A DNA stretch of 64,000 nt from Aquimarina sp. RZ0 (GCF_008370685.1 NZ_VTZU01000034.1:1-64000), one strand, 5' to 3'; shown: positions 8,092-17,904, counted from the stretch's first letter. Notes: a model not told the origin generated them from the sequence alone. Program-made: numbers and translations.

Positions 8092-9231
8092 ATGGACGCA
8101 ACGATTCAAAAAACAATATTATTTGGAATTTTTATCGTTATAGGATTCTTCTTAAAACGCAAATTCAATTCGAAAGCAGAAATACAAGGTTTAAAAAAAA
8201 TAATTCTTAATCTTGCACTACCCGCTACCATTTTTATCGCCTTAATGGGGATAGACATAGATCCGGGATTAGTAGGATTTCCTTTGATGGCTTTAGGAAT
8301 CAACCTACTTTTATTTTATATATTTCCACTTATTTTATTACTTGTTGGTTTTAAAAAAGATAGTTCTGATTACAGAACGATGCGCTTGATGATTCCATCA
8401 CTGGCGCCAGGTTTATCTTGTTTCCCATTCATTTCAGAAATTTTAGGACAAGAATATCTTGCCAAAGCCGCAATGGCCGATTTAGGCAACAAAGTCTTTG
8501 TTTTAATTATACTGTATAGTATTGCAACACAATGGTATTTTAAACAAACTTCTAATAATAATAATAAAAAGGAAAAGGGTAAATTAAAAACCTTATTAAT
8601 TACATTATTTTCGGAACCCGTAACCTTATTAATATTAGTAGCTTTAGCCTTGATGACTTTTGGATTTTCTTTTGAAACTTTACCCGCCATCGCCCAAGAT
8701 ACGATACAGAAATTAAGTCTATTAATGACACCATTGGTAATGATATTTATCGGTTTAGCTGTAAAAATTCGTAAAGATCAATGTATCAAACTACTTTCTA
8801 TACTTATAATACGTGCAGGAGTTGTTATGCTTATAAGTGCAGGAGTCATATGGGTAATGCAGATTTCTGTTCGAGAAGATATTCTTTGGATGTTAGCTTT
8901 TTCATTGAGTGCTTGTAGCTTTTGGCCATATGCCCATATCGCTGGCATTAGTGAAAAAGAGAAAAAAGAACTTGGAAAAGAAAAAACATTTAAGAGTTCT
9001 ACAGCTATCAATCTACTTGCTTTATCGTTTCCACTATCCACATTGATAATTATGACAGTGATGCTTAATCCTGATTTTATGATGATACCTTCTCATATTG
9101 TAGCTGTTGCCGTTGCGTGTCTGGGAATCGGTTCTGTTCTAGTTATATGGATTCGATTAAAAGAGATCAAAGGAATGCGTTCTAATAGCAAAGCAATCCG
9201 ATTTAAATGGATGGATTATAAGAAGGTGTAA
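8092..9231 (+). CDS. AEC (auxin efflux carrier) family permease
   Basis: The 379-residue protein has about ten hydrophobic segments in the two-times-five layout of the AEC family (PF03547), with the family-like ILNLALPATIF near residue 40. Members export organic or amino acids or auxin-like compounds. The ATG lies 4 bp after the aminotransferase stop, so a shared substrate, or export of the transamination product, is a reasonable inference. Cytoplasmic-membrane location. Confidence 0.8.
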   Translation: MDATIQKTILFGIFIVIGFFLKRKFNSKAEIQGLKKIILNLALPATIFIALMGIDIDPGLVGFPLMALGINLLLFYIFPLILLLVGFKKDSSDYRTMRLMIPSLAPGLSCFPFISEILGQEYLAKAAMADLGNKVFVLIILYSIATQWYFKQTSNNNNKKEKGKLKTLLITLFSEPVTLLILVALALMTFGFSFETLPAIAQDTIQKLSLLMTPLVMIFIGLAVKIRKDQCIKLLSILIIRAGVVMLISAGVIWVMQISVREDILWMLAFSLSACSFWPYAHIAGISEKEKKELGKEKTFKSSTAINLLALSFPLSTLIIMTVMLNPDFMMIPSHIVAVAVACLGIGSVLVIWIRLKEIKGMRSNSKAIRFKWMDYKKV

Positions 9232-9617
9232 TCAGTACAGTGCCATGTATTGATAAAACTTGATTTTTGAGAATTCACCAAAGACGAAGAACTCAAAATT
9301 TGTAAGTTGAACCTAGCTGTTTTTTATGAAATAGAAAACGATAAGATGAGGTTCATTCAATAATTCTGAGTGAAAACATCTCGCTACCTTACATATAGGA
9401 TGGATAGCTAAAAATCATATACTTCTTATCAATCATACTATCTCTATATAATTTTACAACTAATTTGTAGTACATAAAAAAATTGACTCGATGACGCCGG
9501 ACTATATTTATATAAATAAAATTAAAATTCCTATAGGCTCTAAACACAAAAGTATATTAACGAGAAAAATAAAACCTTGAAAAAAGTTAACATTTAACTG
9601 CCTATTTTTAGGATTTT
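9232..9617. other. Intergenic, no gene seen
   Basis: About 390 bases after the AEC gene before a run of short repeats. No ORF with coding character, no RNA gene and no convincing terminator was recognised. Confidence 0.4.
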
Positions 9618-9688
9618 ATACGATTTACGGATGAGAATTTCGTAAAAAGAATGTCATTAGATGCGAAATTTTTATTCGTAAATCGTAT
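9618..9688. repeat. Short relative of the family 1 element (71 bp)
   Basis: The ends match those of the 162-bp elements: left ATACGATTTACGGATGAG, reverse complement of right ATACGATTTACGAATAAA. The interior is much shorter, so the element is nearly one hairpin. It abuts the family 2 repeat at 9689 with no gap. Confidence 0.7.
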
Positions 9689-9774
9689 TACTCGATAATC
9701 GAGATTTAAATGCTCCGAGGCTTGCCTCGAAATCAAAATGTTTTTTTTAATAAATGCCAGGCTTGCCCCGAGGT
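9689..9774 (+). repeat. Family 2 hairpin repeat, copy A
   Basis: Starts TACTCGATAATCGAGATTT, with the palindrome CTCGAT-A-ATCGAG; contains CGAGG-CTTG-CCTCG and ends GCTTGCCCCGAGGTA. The same layout recurs at 12496 and 12977, with a half copy at 25827. It can fold into successive hairpins; no coding content. Confidence 0.75.
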
Positions 9775-9833
9775 AATTTGCCAAGAAGAGTAATTAGAAA
9801 AGCCATGAAATACTTAAACTAAAATAGATAGTA

Positions 9834-10550
9834 TCAAATTAAATCAAAAATAGAATCTACGGCAATATATCGTTCTGTAGTAAAAGCTTCTGCATATTGT
9901 ATGCTCGCAACTCTTGCTAAATCATATGCTTTGAATTTGATACTTTCTTTATAGATCTCACTAGAGATAGGAATTTCAGGTTCTTTACTGTTGGGGTCAT
10001 AGAATTGAGAACGATATGCTAAAATACTCTCCATCTTTTTATCCATATGAGCGCTAATATCTACTATAAAATCTGGTTTTATATCATACCATTGAATATA
10101 GTGATATACCTGCTTAGGTCTCCATGCTTTTTGTTTTACTCCATTAACTGTAGTTTCTATCTTATTTAACCCAGATAAAAAACAGGAATCACTTGCCAAT
10201 TTACTACCTTTACCATGATCTACATGTCGATCATGTATTGCATTGCAGAGGACTATTTCTGGTCTGTATTTTCTGATGATTTTAATGACGTCAACTTGGT
10301 GTTTTTCATCATTGCTAAAAAAACCATCTCTAAAACCAAGATTTTCGCGTGTAGCGACATTTAATATTTCTGCTGCTCTTCTGGCTTCTGCATCTCTTAT
10401 TTCCGGTGTTCCTCTTGTGCCCAATTCTCCTCTGGTTAAATCAAGAATCCCTACTTTTTTACCTAGAGAAACCTCCTTTGCTATAGTACCGCCACAGGCT
10501 AATTCTACATCATCAGGATGCGCACCTATAGCTAACATATCTAATTTCAT
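9834..10550 (-). CDS. bshB1: Bacillithiol biosynthesis deacetylase BshB1
   Basis: LmbE-like zinc deacetylase (PF02585) of 238 residues. It removes the acetyl group from GlcNAc-malate in the second step of bacillithiol synthesis (cytoplasm). The zinc motif AHPDDVE is at 10-16 and the second metal/catalytic block HDRHVDH at 106-112. The DLTRGELGTRGT stretch is typical of BshB1. No other bsh gene is next to it; this is normal, as the pathway genes are scattered. It is followed on the same strand only by repeats. Confidence 0.9.
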   Translation of the reverse strand: MKLDMLAIGAHPDDVELACGGTIAKEVSLGKKVGILDLTRGELGTRGTPEIRDAEARRAAEILNVATRENLGFRDGFFSNDEKHQVDVIKIIRKYRPEIVLCNAIHDRHVDHGKGSKLASDSCFLSGLNKIETTVNGVKQKAWRPKQVYHYIQWYDIKPDFIVDISAHMDKKMESILAYRSQFYDPNSKEPEIPISSEIYKESIKFKAYDLARVASIQYAEAFTTERYIAVDSIFDLI

Positions 10551-10611
10551 TTACATTTTGTTTTTCTAATTGTTTACAGAAATAGGTAGTATAGTCCTAA
10601 ACACTGGATGG

Positions 10612-11055
10612 TTATATATTTCCGTTGGCTCCCAGACGCATTTTTTTTATCATTTCTTCTAAGTAGAGGATGGTCCATATGATTTTATCAGTATCAGAAT
10701 AGGGGGTAAGTTCTTTTATGGTGTTTGTAGTGTATTCAAAAGCTCTATCCGCAATTTCATTATTCTTTTCAACTATTTTTAAATTATCCGAATCTTCTTT
10801 AATACCTATGTCACTAAGGCTTGTTCCTGGTTTGTTTGATAAAGAAAGGTAGGGTAGTACTACAAAAATTTCACGTGTTCGCTCCAGATATAATTCAATT
10901 AGTTTTCCTTTATTAAGTTCTTGTAATTCATCAATGGTGTGAAATTGAGTAACTAACTTATCATTGCCAAATAGGATTCCTTTTTTCTTTCCCTGAGCAT
11001 TCATAGTGCTTATTGAGAATATTAATAAGGTATATAGTAGTATAATTTTCTTCAT
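10612..11055 (-). CDS. Small secreted helical protein, cassette 2 paralogue
   Basis: The 147-residue protein has a signal peptide ending at MNAQ and a mainly alpha-helical mature part. It is clearly paralogous to the 145-residue protein at 13172-13609, sharing FHTIDEL near residue 40, SLSDIGIKE near 80 and a C-terminal block like KIIWTILYLEEMIKK. I do not recognise the family. It lies 34 bp downstream of the beta-helix gene, the same arrangement as in the other cassette, so the two products probably act together in the periplasm or outside (inference). Confidence 0.7.
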   Translation of the reverse strand: MKKIILLYTLLIFSISTMNAQGKKKGILFGNDKLVTQFHTIDELQELNKGKLIELYLERTREIFVVLPYLSLSNKPGTSLSDIGIKEDSDNLKIVEKNNEIADRAFEYTTNTIKELTPYSDTDKIIWTILYLEEMIKKMRLGANGNI

Positions 11056-11089
11056 GTGATTGATGTTTTTGATTGTTTAATTCTTTATT

Positions 11090-12343
11090 TTATTGCAGAA
11101 CCATATAGTTGTTTCGTGCATTTTTTAAAGTAAAATCTGGATTTGATTTATTTAATGGATCATTAAAAAGCTCCTCTGATTGTTGAAATTCTTTAGTAAA
11201 TCGATTGTATTTCAGTAGATTAAATGTGCTTCCTGTAATATTGTTTTTGGTAATTACGCCTTCTCCGTGAATATTAAAAAAGCTATTATCAAGTTTAAAT
11301 GCCATATCTATCATTTTGATTGTAGAAAAAGACTTGTCTAATTGTACAACATCAGAGAAACCGGATATATTAGAATTATTTAAGTATAACTCACCTAGAT
11401 TATTTATGGATATTGCAGCTCTGGAGTGGGTGTAGTTACTTTCGTCTACCAGGCTTATCAGTGTTGCTCCTGTGATATCGATGCCAGAAAGTTTTTCAGA
11501 TTGTTTAAAACCAATTTTTTTATTATAACCATCTACTTCAATGGCATAGGAACCATTATTACTTGTGATATAAGGGTGTTTGATAGCTATGATATTAGTA
11601 AGTTCACCTTTAAATCCTTGTGTGAAATCAAAATCATCATCTCGTGATTTTAAGGATATTAAATTTTTTGAAGTAAACTCTCCCGCATGCCATTCAAAAG
11701 AATCATCTGCAGAATAGCTAATCATAATATTTTCAACTACCGATTTGTTTCCGAAGGCATACATAGAAAGGCCGTTGGTAGATTTACCGGCATACTCAAT
11801 TCTAACATATCTTAAAACAGCAGTTTCTTCGTCTGGTTTGTCACCTCCAAAATTGGTATATAATGGATTAAACGCTCCTTTTATAATTGCAGCAGCTTCT
11901 TTGGTATTTGCTTTTCCGGATCCTATGATTGTTATTCCTCCCCAGTCACCACTTTTTCTAGCATTGGCAGATTTATTGGAGGTAAACACAATCGGAGATG
12001 TCTTACTACCATTTGCAATAAGTTTGGCTCCTTTGGTAATAATTAAATTGGTAGATTTTTCAGTATCTGCTTTTATTAGCGTTCCTTCCTGTATCGTTAA
12101 TGAAGCTCCATTAATGACATACGTGTCACCAGACATCAAGTAGACAGTCTCATTTTTTAGATACGTATCTTCTTCGATAATATTAGGTAATATTTCATCG
12201 TGATTAGGATAGTTATTGCTATTTGGTTCAAAATTAGTCCAACCTCTGGCCCATTTAGTGTTATTGGTATTAAAAGCGGTTTGTGCTAATCCCGAAAATG
12301 AAACTATTAATAAAATTAAGGGAAGTATATTTTTCTTTCTCAT
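11090..12343 (-). CDS. Secreted right-handed beta-helix protein, cassette 2 paralogue
   Basis: The 417-residue protein has a signal peptide ending SGLAQ. The body looks like a parallel beta-helix solenoid with the block KSGDWGGITIIGSG near 130-145, a stretch common in secreted Bacteroidota proteins of unknown function. Aspartate-rich patches such as KSRDDDFDF may bind Ca2+ (inference). It is paralogous along its length to the protein at 13647-14912. No T9SS sorting domain is seen at the C-terminus. It leads a two-gene unit with the small helical protein. Confidence 0.7.
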   Translation of the reverse strand: MRKKNILPLILLIVSFSGLAQTAFNTNNTKWARGWTNFEPNSNNYPNHDEILPNIIEEDTYLKNETVYLMSGDTYVINGASLTIQEGTLIKADTEKSTNLIITKGAKLIANGSKTSPIVFTSNKSANARKSGDWGGITIIGSGKANTKEAAAIIKGAFNPLYTNFGGDKPDEETAVLRYVRIEYAGKSTNGLSMYAFGNKSVVENIMISYSADDSFEWHAGEFTSKNLISLKSRDDDFDFTQGFKGELTNIIAIKHPYITSNNGSYAIEVDGYNKKIGFKQSEKLSGIDITGATLISLVDESNYTHSRAAISINNLGELYLNNSNISGFSDVVQLDKSFSTIKMIDMAFKLDNSFFNIHGEGVITKNNITGSTFNLLKYNRFTKEFQQSEELFNDPLNKSNPDFTLKNARNNYMVLQ

Positions 12344-12495
12344 GACTTTTATCTTTAGCTTATACGTGTGAATAAACTTTTATCATTTTATATGAAATAT
12401 TATATTTTGAAAATATTATTTCTAATATAATAACACTAAATATGTCGATAATGTAAGAGAGAGATTACACTAGTAACTGTTTATTAACTTTTTTT

Positions 12496-12584
12496 TACTC
12501 AATAATCGAAATTTAAATGCTCCGTATTGCCTCGAAATCAAAATGCATTTTTCAATAAATGCCTTGTGTGCTTGCCCCGAGGTT
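12496..12584 (+). repeat. Family 2 hairpin repeat, copy B
   Basis: A more diverged copy: starts TACTCAATAATCGAAATTT, has GCTCCGTATTGCCTCGAAAT and ends GTGCTTGCCCCGAGGT. The first palindrome is degraded by two changes relative to copies A and C. Confidence 0.65.
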
Positions 12585-12976
12585 TACTCAGTGAAATGCT
12601 GTAAGAATGAGTTATGAAGTTAATATTTATCCATTTTTGGGATTGTAATAATTGCAGAGAATCAATTGTGAGAATTTATTATCTAGTTAAAGATTAAAAC
12701 CCTGCAATTTCATTGCAGTTACTTCGGGTTCTATAAATGTTTTAGTTTTGTTGCATGTCAAATTATCGTAAGAATTCACATTCAATAAGCAATTTGAGTT
12801 GTCATATCGTTTGGGTGGATATTAGAATAATGTGAATAAAGAATTTCATTCTTTTGTTTAAAGCTATGGTTTTCAGATCCATAGTGGTTTATTGTTTTGC
12901 TTGGTAAACTACTGATGTTACTATGACATATAGGTTTTTATACCGATATATCAGTTAATCATAATACCGAATGATT

Positions 12977-13069
12977 TACTCGATAATCGAGATTTAAATG
13001 CTCCGAGGCTTGCCTCGAGATCGAAATGATTTTTTTCTAATAAATGCCTCGTGGGCTTGCCCCGAGGTA
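12977..13069 (+). repeat. Family 2 hairpin repeat, copy C
   Basis: Starts TACTCGATAATCGAGATTT, has CGAGGCTTGCCTCGAGATC and ends GGGCTTGCCCCGAGGTA. Same orientation as copies A and B. It sits ~100 bp downstream of the end of cassette 1. Confidence 0.75.
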
Positions 13070-13171
13070 GTTTATTTTTGTGTCATAATTGCGACAGCAA
13101 AACCTTATAAAAAAGATCGATATCTATGAAAAACATAATTTCTTAATGGAAATTTTTAAAATACAATCATT

Positions 13172-13609
13172 TTAAAAATTTCCATTTACTCCTATTCTTA
13201 TCTTTTTAATGATTTCTTCAAAATATAAAATGGACCATATTATTTTTTCTGTATCTGCATATGGGATGAATTCTGAAATAAGGTTACTAGTGCTTTCAAA
13301 CGCTTCTGTCGTAACTTCATGATGTTTATCTAATACTTTTAAGTTATCAGAACTTTCTTTAATTCCGATATCAGAAAGACTTACACCAGATTCATTGGTC
13401 AATGCCAAATATGGTAATAATGTAATAATTTCATTTGTTCTCTCTGTGTAGAGTTGAACGAGCTCTCCTTTTTTTAAGTCCTCTAATTCATCAATTGTAT
13501 GGAATTTATCTGTCAATGTACTTTGATCAAAGAATACATTTTTTTTTGATTGTGCAAAACTAATGCTCATTATAAATACGGAGAATAGCGCTATAGTAAT
13601 ATATTTCAT
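13172..13609 (-). CDS. Small secreted helical protein, cassette 1 paralogue
   Basis: The 145-residue protein has a signal peptide ending ISFAQ. It aligns over its full length with the protein at 10612-11055, keeping FHTIDELEDLKKG, SLSDIGIKESSDNLK and the KIIWSILYFEEIIKKIR block. Family not recognised. The gene follows the beta-helix gene by 37 bp on the same strand. Confidence 0.7.
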   Translation of the reverse strand: MKYITIALFSVFIMSISFAQSKKNVFFDQSTLTDKFHTIDELEDLKKGELVQLYTERTNEIITLLPYLALTNESGVSLSDIGIKESSDNLKVLDKHHEVTTEAFESTSNLISEFIPYADTEKIIWSILYFEEIIKKIRIGVNGNF

Positions 13610-13646
13610 TTTAGAAGTATTAATTAATAAAAAGTGAATACCAAAT

Positions 13647-14912
13647 TTACTGCATTACAGTATAACTATCAAGGGATTGTTTTAAAGTAAATGTTGGATT
13701 CTTTTTGTCCAGAGGGTCTGTGAATAAGTCTTCTGCACTTTTAAATTGTATTGTGAACATATTGTATTTAAGAATATTTCTAGTTCCTGTTTTTGGTTCA
13801 TATTTAACCAAAACAGCTGTGTCATGAACATTGAAAATACTATTTTCTAATGAAAAAGATTTTTGGATATCCAGATATGTTTTAAAAGATTTATCAAATT
13901 TTACAACATTGGCAAAACCAGATATTCTGGAGTTGCTAAAATTTATCTTAGCTAAGTTTTTTGATGAAATAGCTGCATGTGTATGTTGGTAATTACTATG
14001 ATCTGATAAATTGATCAGGGTAGCGTCTTTAACGATTACCTGTGACACAGATTCTTTGGAGAGCAACCCGGATTTTTTGTCATAACCATCTATTTCGATT
14101 GCATATGAACCGCTTATGTCTGTTATATATGGATGTCTGATAGCAATAATATTGTATAGCACACCTTTATACCCCAGGCTAAAATCAAAATCGTCATCTT
14201 TTGCCTTATACGAAATAAGATTATTCATATTTAAATTACCACCAATGCATTCAAAAGAATCATCCCCAGAATAACTAACCATTATATTGTTGATAATAGA
14301 ACCTGATCCCAAAGCATAAAGGGACAATCCACTTAATTCTTTGGACGAACTATGTTTTTGTCCTGCATATTCAATTCGGACATACGTCATAATGGCAGTG
14401 CTTTCTTCACTGTTATTACCACCATATACAGAATATTGAGGGTTATAATCTCCTTCTATCACTCCAGTTCCTGATGGCGAATTGACCTTAGCAGATCCTG
14501 CTATTATAATTCCGCCCCAGTCTCCACTTTTTCTTCCTTTTGGAGAATTGTTAGAAGTAAATACAATTGGCTGACCTCTTAATCCTCTGGCTATAAGTTT
14601 GGATTCTTTAGCGATTACCAAACTAGTAGCTGTTTTATGATCACATCGTATAATTGATCCTTCCTGGATCGAGAGTGTGGCTCCGTTAGTTACATATACA
14701 ATGCCTGATAGAAGATACACGGTATCATTTCTTAGGTATGTGTCTGTATCTATGATTGCAGGGAGTTGTTCTTCTGCAATTGGATAGGCTTCATGATTAG
14801 AATCATACTTTGTCCAGTCCATTGCCCATTTCATTTTGCCTTCATTATTTTGAGAAAATAATAGTATGGGTAAAAACAATAAAAGTGTTAGAGGAAAAAC
14901 AGCTGATTTCAT
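13647..14912 (-). CDS. Secreted right-handed beta-helix protein, cassette 1 paralogue
   Basis: The 421-residue protein has a signal peptide ending ILLFSQ. Its beta-helix body carries KSGDWGGIIIAGSA and an acidic KAKDDDFDF patch. It is paralogous to 11090-12343, including the opening KWAMDWTKYD and the C-terminal FTLKQSLDSYTVMQ (FTLKNARNNYMVLQ in the other copy). Divergence is spread along the gene, so the duplication is not recent. Function unknown; a secreted carbohydrate- or surface-binding role is possible but unproven. Confidence 0.7.
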   Translation of the reverse strand: MKSAVFPLTLLLFLPILLFSQNNEGKMKWAMDWTKYDSNHEAYPIAEEQLPAIIDTDTYLRNDTVYLLSGIVYVTNGATLSIQEGSIIRCDHKTATSLVIAKESKLIARGLRGQPIVFTSNNSPKGRKSGDWGGIIIAGSAKVNSPSGTGVIEGDYNPQYSVYGGNNSEESTAIMTYVRIEYAGQKHSSSKELSGLSLYALGSGSIINNIMVSYSGDDSFECIGGNLNMNNLISYKAKDDDFDFSLGYKGVLYNIIAIRHPYITDISGSYAIEIDGYDKKSGLLSKESVSQVIVKDATLINLSDHSNYQHTHAAISSKNLAKINFSNSRISGFANVVKFDKSFKTYLDIQKSFSLENSIFNVHDTAVLVKYEPKTGTRNILKYNMFTIQFKSAEDLFTDPLDKKNPTFTLKQSLDSYTVMQ

Positions 14913-15206
14913 AATTATTTGATGACGAGGTTAATATTTCTGCAAACGAAATTATAGGTTATTAAGATTGTTTTTAATCAGTTGTAATTTTACGCAATAG
15001 TCGATCTAGTTTTAACGACGTTATTGAGTTAAAATTGTAGTTTTAATACAAAGAAAATTACAAGTAATATTTTTGTTGTTTTTTGAAATGGATAAACATT
15101 CTGATTTTAATATAATTACAGTTAGTTCCAATTGAATTCCATTTCTTTTAAGAAGTTTTTCCCCAGACTAATGTAATAAAAAAAATACACTTTTTATAAA
15201 ACCACC

Positions 15207-17843
15207 TTAATTCTTAGGGTCTTTCGTGTCTTTTTTCTTCTTTTTTTTCAGAAATCCTCCTAAGATATCTTTTGCAGCGTCTTTAATTTTATCTTCAGGT
15301 TTCTCGGTATTTGTTTTTGTAGAATCTTTGTCTTTTTTAGATCCTCCTAATAAATCAGTTAGCACTTTGGTTCCTTCATTGACAATTTTGTCTTTGGCTT
15401 TACCTTTCTGTTTACTGATAATTTGTTGCGTTAATTGTTTTACAGCCTGTCCTGTGTTTAGGTTTATTTTAGGATTCGAAAAATTTCCTGAGATGCCTAC
15501 AGGCATGGCAACAGTCATATCGTTGGCTTCTTTGTCACTAAGTTGAGAGAGAAGTCCGCTTACATCCTTTCCTAAATATTTTGCAGGAACATCTAATGCA
15601 ACATTATAATCCATATTCATGTCAAAACTATGGCTACCACCTGCTTTGATTTTTATACCCTTAACATCAAACTCAAATGGTTTTACATTAATTTTCCCAT
15701 CATCAAAACTAAGGGATGTTTTGATATTCTTTAGGTTTAATTTGTCTAGATTAATAAAATTAAGTTGCCCATCTAATTTGGATAATAGCGGGGTTTGCGA
15801 TGTACTTACTTTGGCATTGAGTATTTCTGCTAAAGCATTTCCTTTAAGAGAAGTAAGTGCAGGAGTTAAGTCATCATTTAGATTTCCATTTAGATTTATT
15901 TGTGTCGTTAACGCTCCAGCCAGAGCTTTTGCAATAGGAGCAAGGCTCTGTAACAATTCTAAACTAGCAAAAGATTTTACAATGTTAATCTTGCTTAGAT
16001 CTAAGTTCATACCAAAAGTAGGTGTTTCGGATTTGGTAGAAACTTTACCATTAAATGCGAGTCCACCATCAAATAGTTGAGAAGTTACGTTTTGTAAATA
16101 GGCAGTTTCATCATTTATTTTTACACTTCCTTTGGTGTTCCTTAGTTCCAGATTATCGTAGAGTACTTTTTTTGCATTAAAATTGAGAGTAGCGTCAAGA
16201 AATGAAGGGATTTTCAAAGCTTGCTCTTCAGTATGAGACTCATTGGTATTCTGTTCTTCATTTCCACTATCGGCAACCATAAAGTCAGCAACAGCAAATA
16301 CATCAGAACTAACATCAAAATCTCCTTTGAGATCCTGTTTTGCAAAGAGGAATCCCATAAGGTTGCTAATTGTTCCGCCAGCCGTAAGATCTGATTTGCC
16401 TGTAGTAACAGTCATTTTATCCAGTGTGATAGTTTCTGGTTTAAAACTAACATTGGCCGTTGAAATTTCTATTTCATTGGGCAATTCGGGCGATGCATAT
16501 TTGAACTGATCTAGACTAACCACTCCTGAGCTTTTTACATTTTGATATTGCTCTTTTTCTAAAGATTGCATATCAAAATGAGTGTTTATATCTGCTTTCA
16601 GAATTCCATTGAGTTTCTGTTCGAGTTCCAGAGGGTATGCCTTATCCAGATTTTCCAGATTTAGGGCTCCTTTTACGGCCATATCTACAATCATGTTTTT
16701 TGTGATATTACGTAGACTTCCTTTGGCAGCAAAAGTGTCCTGATCTATTCTAAAAGTTAAGTTTCCGATATTGATATACGTATCATCTATCAGACCTGTT
16801 TCATTCTTTATTTGGGTGTCTATAGTAATATTCTGTACACTTTTAGGAAGATCGGGATACTTAAAAGAAGCATTGCTAGAAGCAATTTGAATATCCATTT
16901 TTGGGATATAGGTATCATCTACTTTTCCTTTTATAATTCCATTAATAGAGAATTCTCCAGAGGTCTTAACACCACTAAGATTTTTGGCATATACTTCGGG
17001 AATTACCGCTAAGAAATTTTTGAAATCAGAGTCTGGCGTCTTAAAACTAATATCTACATCCGTGAATTTTTCATCTAATTGTACATAGCCGGCAAATGCC
17101 AGAGGTAATTGATTGATCAATGCTTTATTTTCTTTGAACGTATAGCGCTGATTTTCCAGATCAAGTTCTAATGCTGCGTCTAAATGTAGTGAGTGTTTGT
17201 CTAAGTATTTGGTATTGTCAAGGCTAAAAGATACCTCTGAGTGAGATTGTGTGTCAAGGATTATTTTATCTCCTGATAAAGAGCCGTCTCCACTATGATT
17301 AATATTGGTCATTGCCAGTATCGTTTTACTGATATCGTCCTGGAATAGTAATTTGCTATTATTAATTTCATAATGGCTTAATTCAAAAGTAAAAGAACCT
17401 CCTTCATCTTTTGTTACAGGCTCTGGAGTACTTGTATCTTTTTTTGTAATGTCAAAATTAGAATTGTTCAGAGAATCAGTCTTGATCGCAATGGTCGCTT
17501 CATCAACAATGAATTTTTTAACGCGAATAGGTTCTGATGCACCTTTAAACAATTCATTTATAGACATATCAAGGGATATCTTTTTTGCGTAGGCTAATGT
17601 GTCACCTTCAAAAGGAGTGTAATTGAGGAGAGAAAGCTCATTGATAACTACAGATGCTTGAGGAAAGCTTCTGATAAGGCTTATGTCAACATCGGCAAAA
17701 TCTACTTTAGCATTTACGTGTTCATTCGCTAAGTATTTAATTTTTTCTTTTATGGTTCCTCCAAATAATAGAGGTATAGAAATAAGCGCGATTAGTAATA
17801 CTAAAATCAGAATACCCAGTATTTTAAGGACTTTTTTGATCAT
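15207..17843 (-). CDS. AsmA-family envelope protein
   Basis: The 878-residue protein has one N-terminal membrane anchor (residues ~5-29) and a long beta-rich periplasmic body typical of AsmA/DUF3971-like bridge proteins. The C-terminal AsmA domain lies at ~600-820, and a very basic tail rich in lysine closes the protein. AsmA-like proteins are implicated in lipid transport or assembly between inner and outer membranes. The gene is monocistronic or shares a transcript with the transporter gene 61 bp upstream. Confidence 0.8.
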   Translation of the reverse strand: MIKKVLKILGILILVLLIALISIPLLFGGTIKEKIKYLANEHVNAKVDFADVDISLIRSFPQASVVINELSLLNYTPFEGDTLAYAKKISLDMSINELFKGASEPIRVKKFIVDEATIAIKTDSLNNSNFDITKKDTSTPEPVTKDEGGSFTFELSHYEINNSKLLFQDDISKTILAMTNINHSGDGSLSGDKIILDTQSHSEVSFSLDNTKYLDKHSLHLDAALELDLENQRYTFKENKALINQLPLAFAGYVQLDEKFTDVDISFKTPDSDFKNFLAVIPEVYAKNLSGVKTSGEFSINGIIKGKVDDTYIPKMDIQIASSNASFKYPDLPKSVQNITIDTQIKNETGLIDDTYINIGNLTFRIDQDTFAAKGSLRNITKNMIVDMAVKGALNLENLDKAYPLELEQKLNGILKADINTHFDMQSLEKEQYQNVKSSGVVSLDQFKYASPELPNEIEISTANVSFKPETITLDKMTVTTGKSDLTAGGTISNLMGFLFAKQDLKGDFDVSSDVFAVADFMVADSGNEEQNTNESHTEEQALKIPSFLDATLNFNAKKVLYDNLELRNTKGSVKINDETAYLQNVTSQLFDGGLAFNGKVSTKSETPTFGMNLDLSKINIVKSFASLELLQSLAPIAKALAGALTTQINLNGNLNDDLTPALTSLKGNALAEILNAKVSTSQTPLLSKLDGQLNFINLDKLNLKNIKTSLSFDDGKINVKPFEFDVKGIKIKAGGSHSFDMNMDYNVALDVPAKYLGKDVSGLLSQLSDKEANDMTVAMPVGISGNFSNPKINLNTGQAVKQLTQQIISKQKGKAKDKIVNEGTKVLTDLLGGSKKDKDSTKTNTEKPEDKIKDAAKDILGGFLKKKKKKDTKDPKN

Positions 17844-17904
17844 GATGTGTGCTTTTATACAAAGTAACGATATACAGCGATAGATGTTACTATTGTTGAG
17901 TTAA

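Larger units (their letters stand above)
12344..13171. other. 828-bp gap between the two cassettes, carrying repeats
   Basis: Contains two family 2 repeats (12496-12584 and 12977-13069) and a small hairpin CTGCAAT-TTC-ATTGCAG at 12702-12718. The rest is AT-rich without recognisable coding sequence. The promoter of the downstream cassette should lie at its left end, but no clear TAnnTTTG was pinned down. Confidence 0.5.

Noticed and set aside
12496..13069. Family 2 repeats as a CRISPR array
   Set aside because: Copies are ~90 bp, hundreds of bases to kilobases apart, with internal hairpins and no regular spacers or cas genes.
15619..16080. 153-residue open frame opposite the AsmA-like gene
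   Set aside because: Antisense shadow of a well-supported coding region with no homology or start context.
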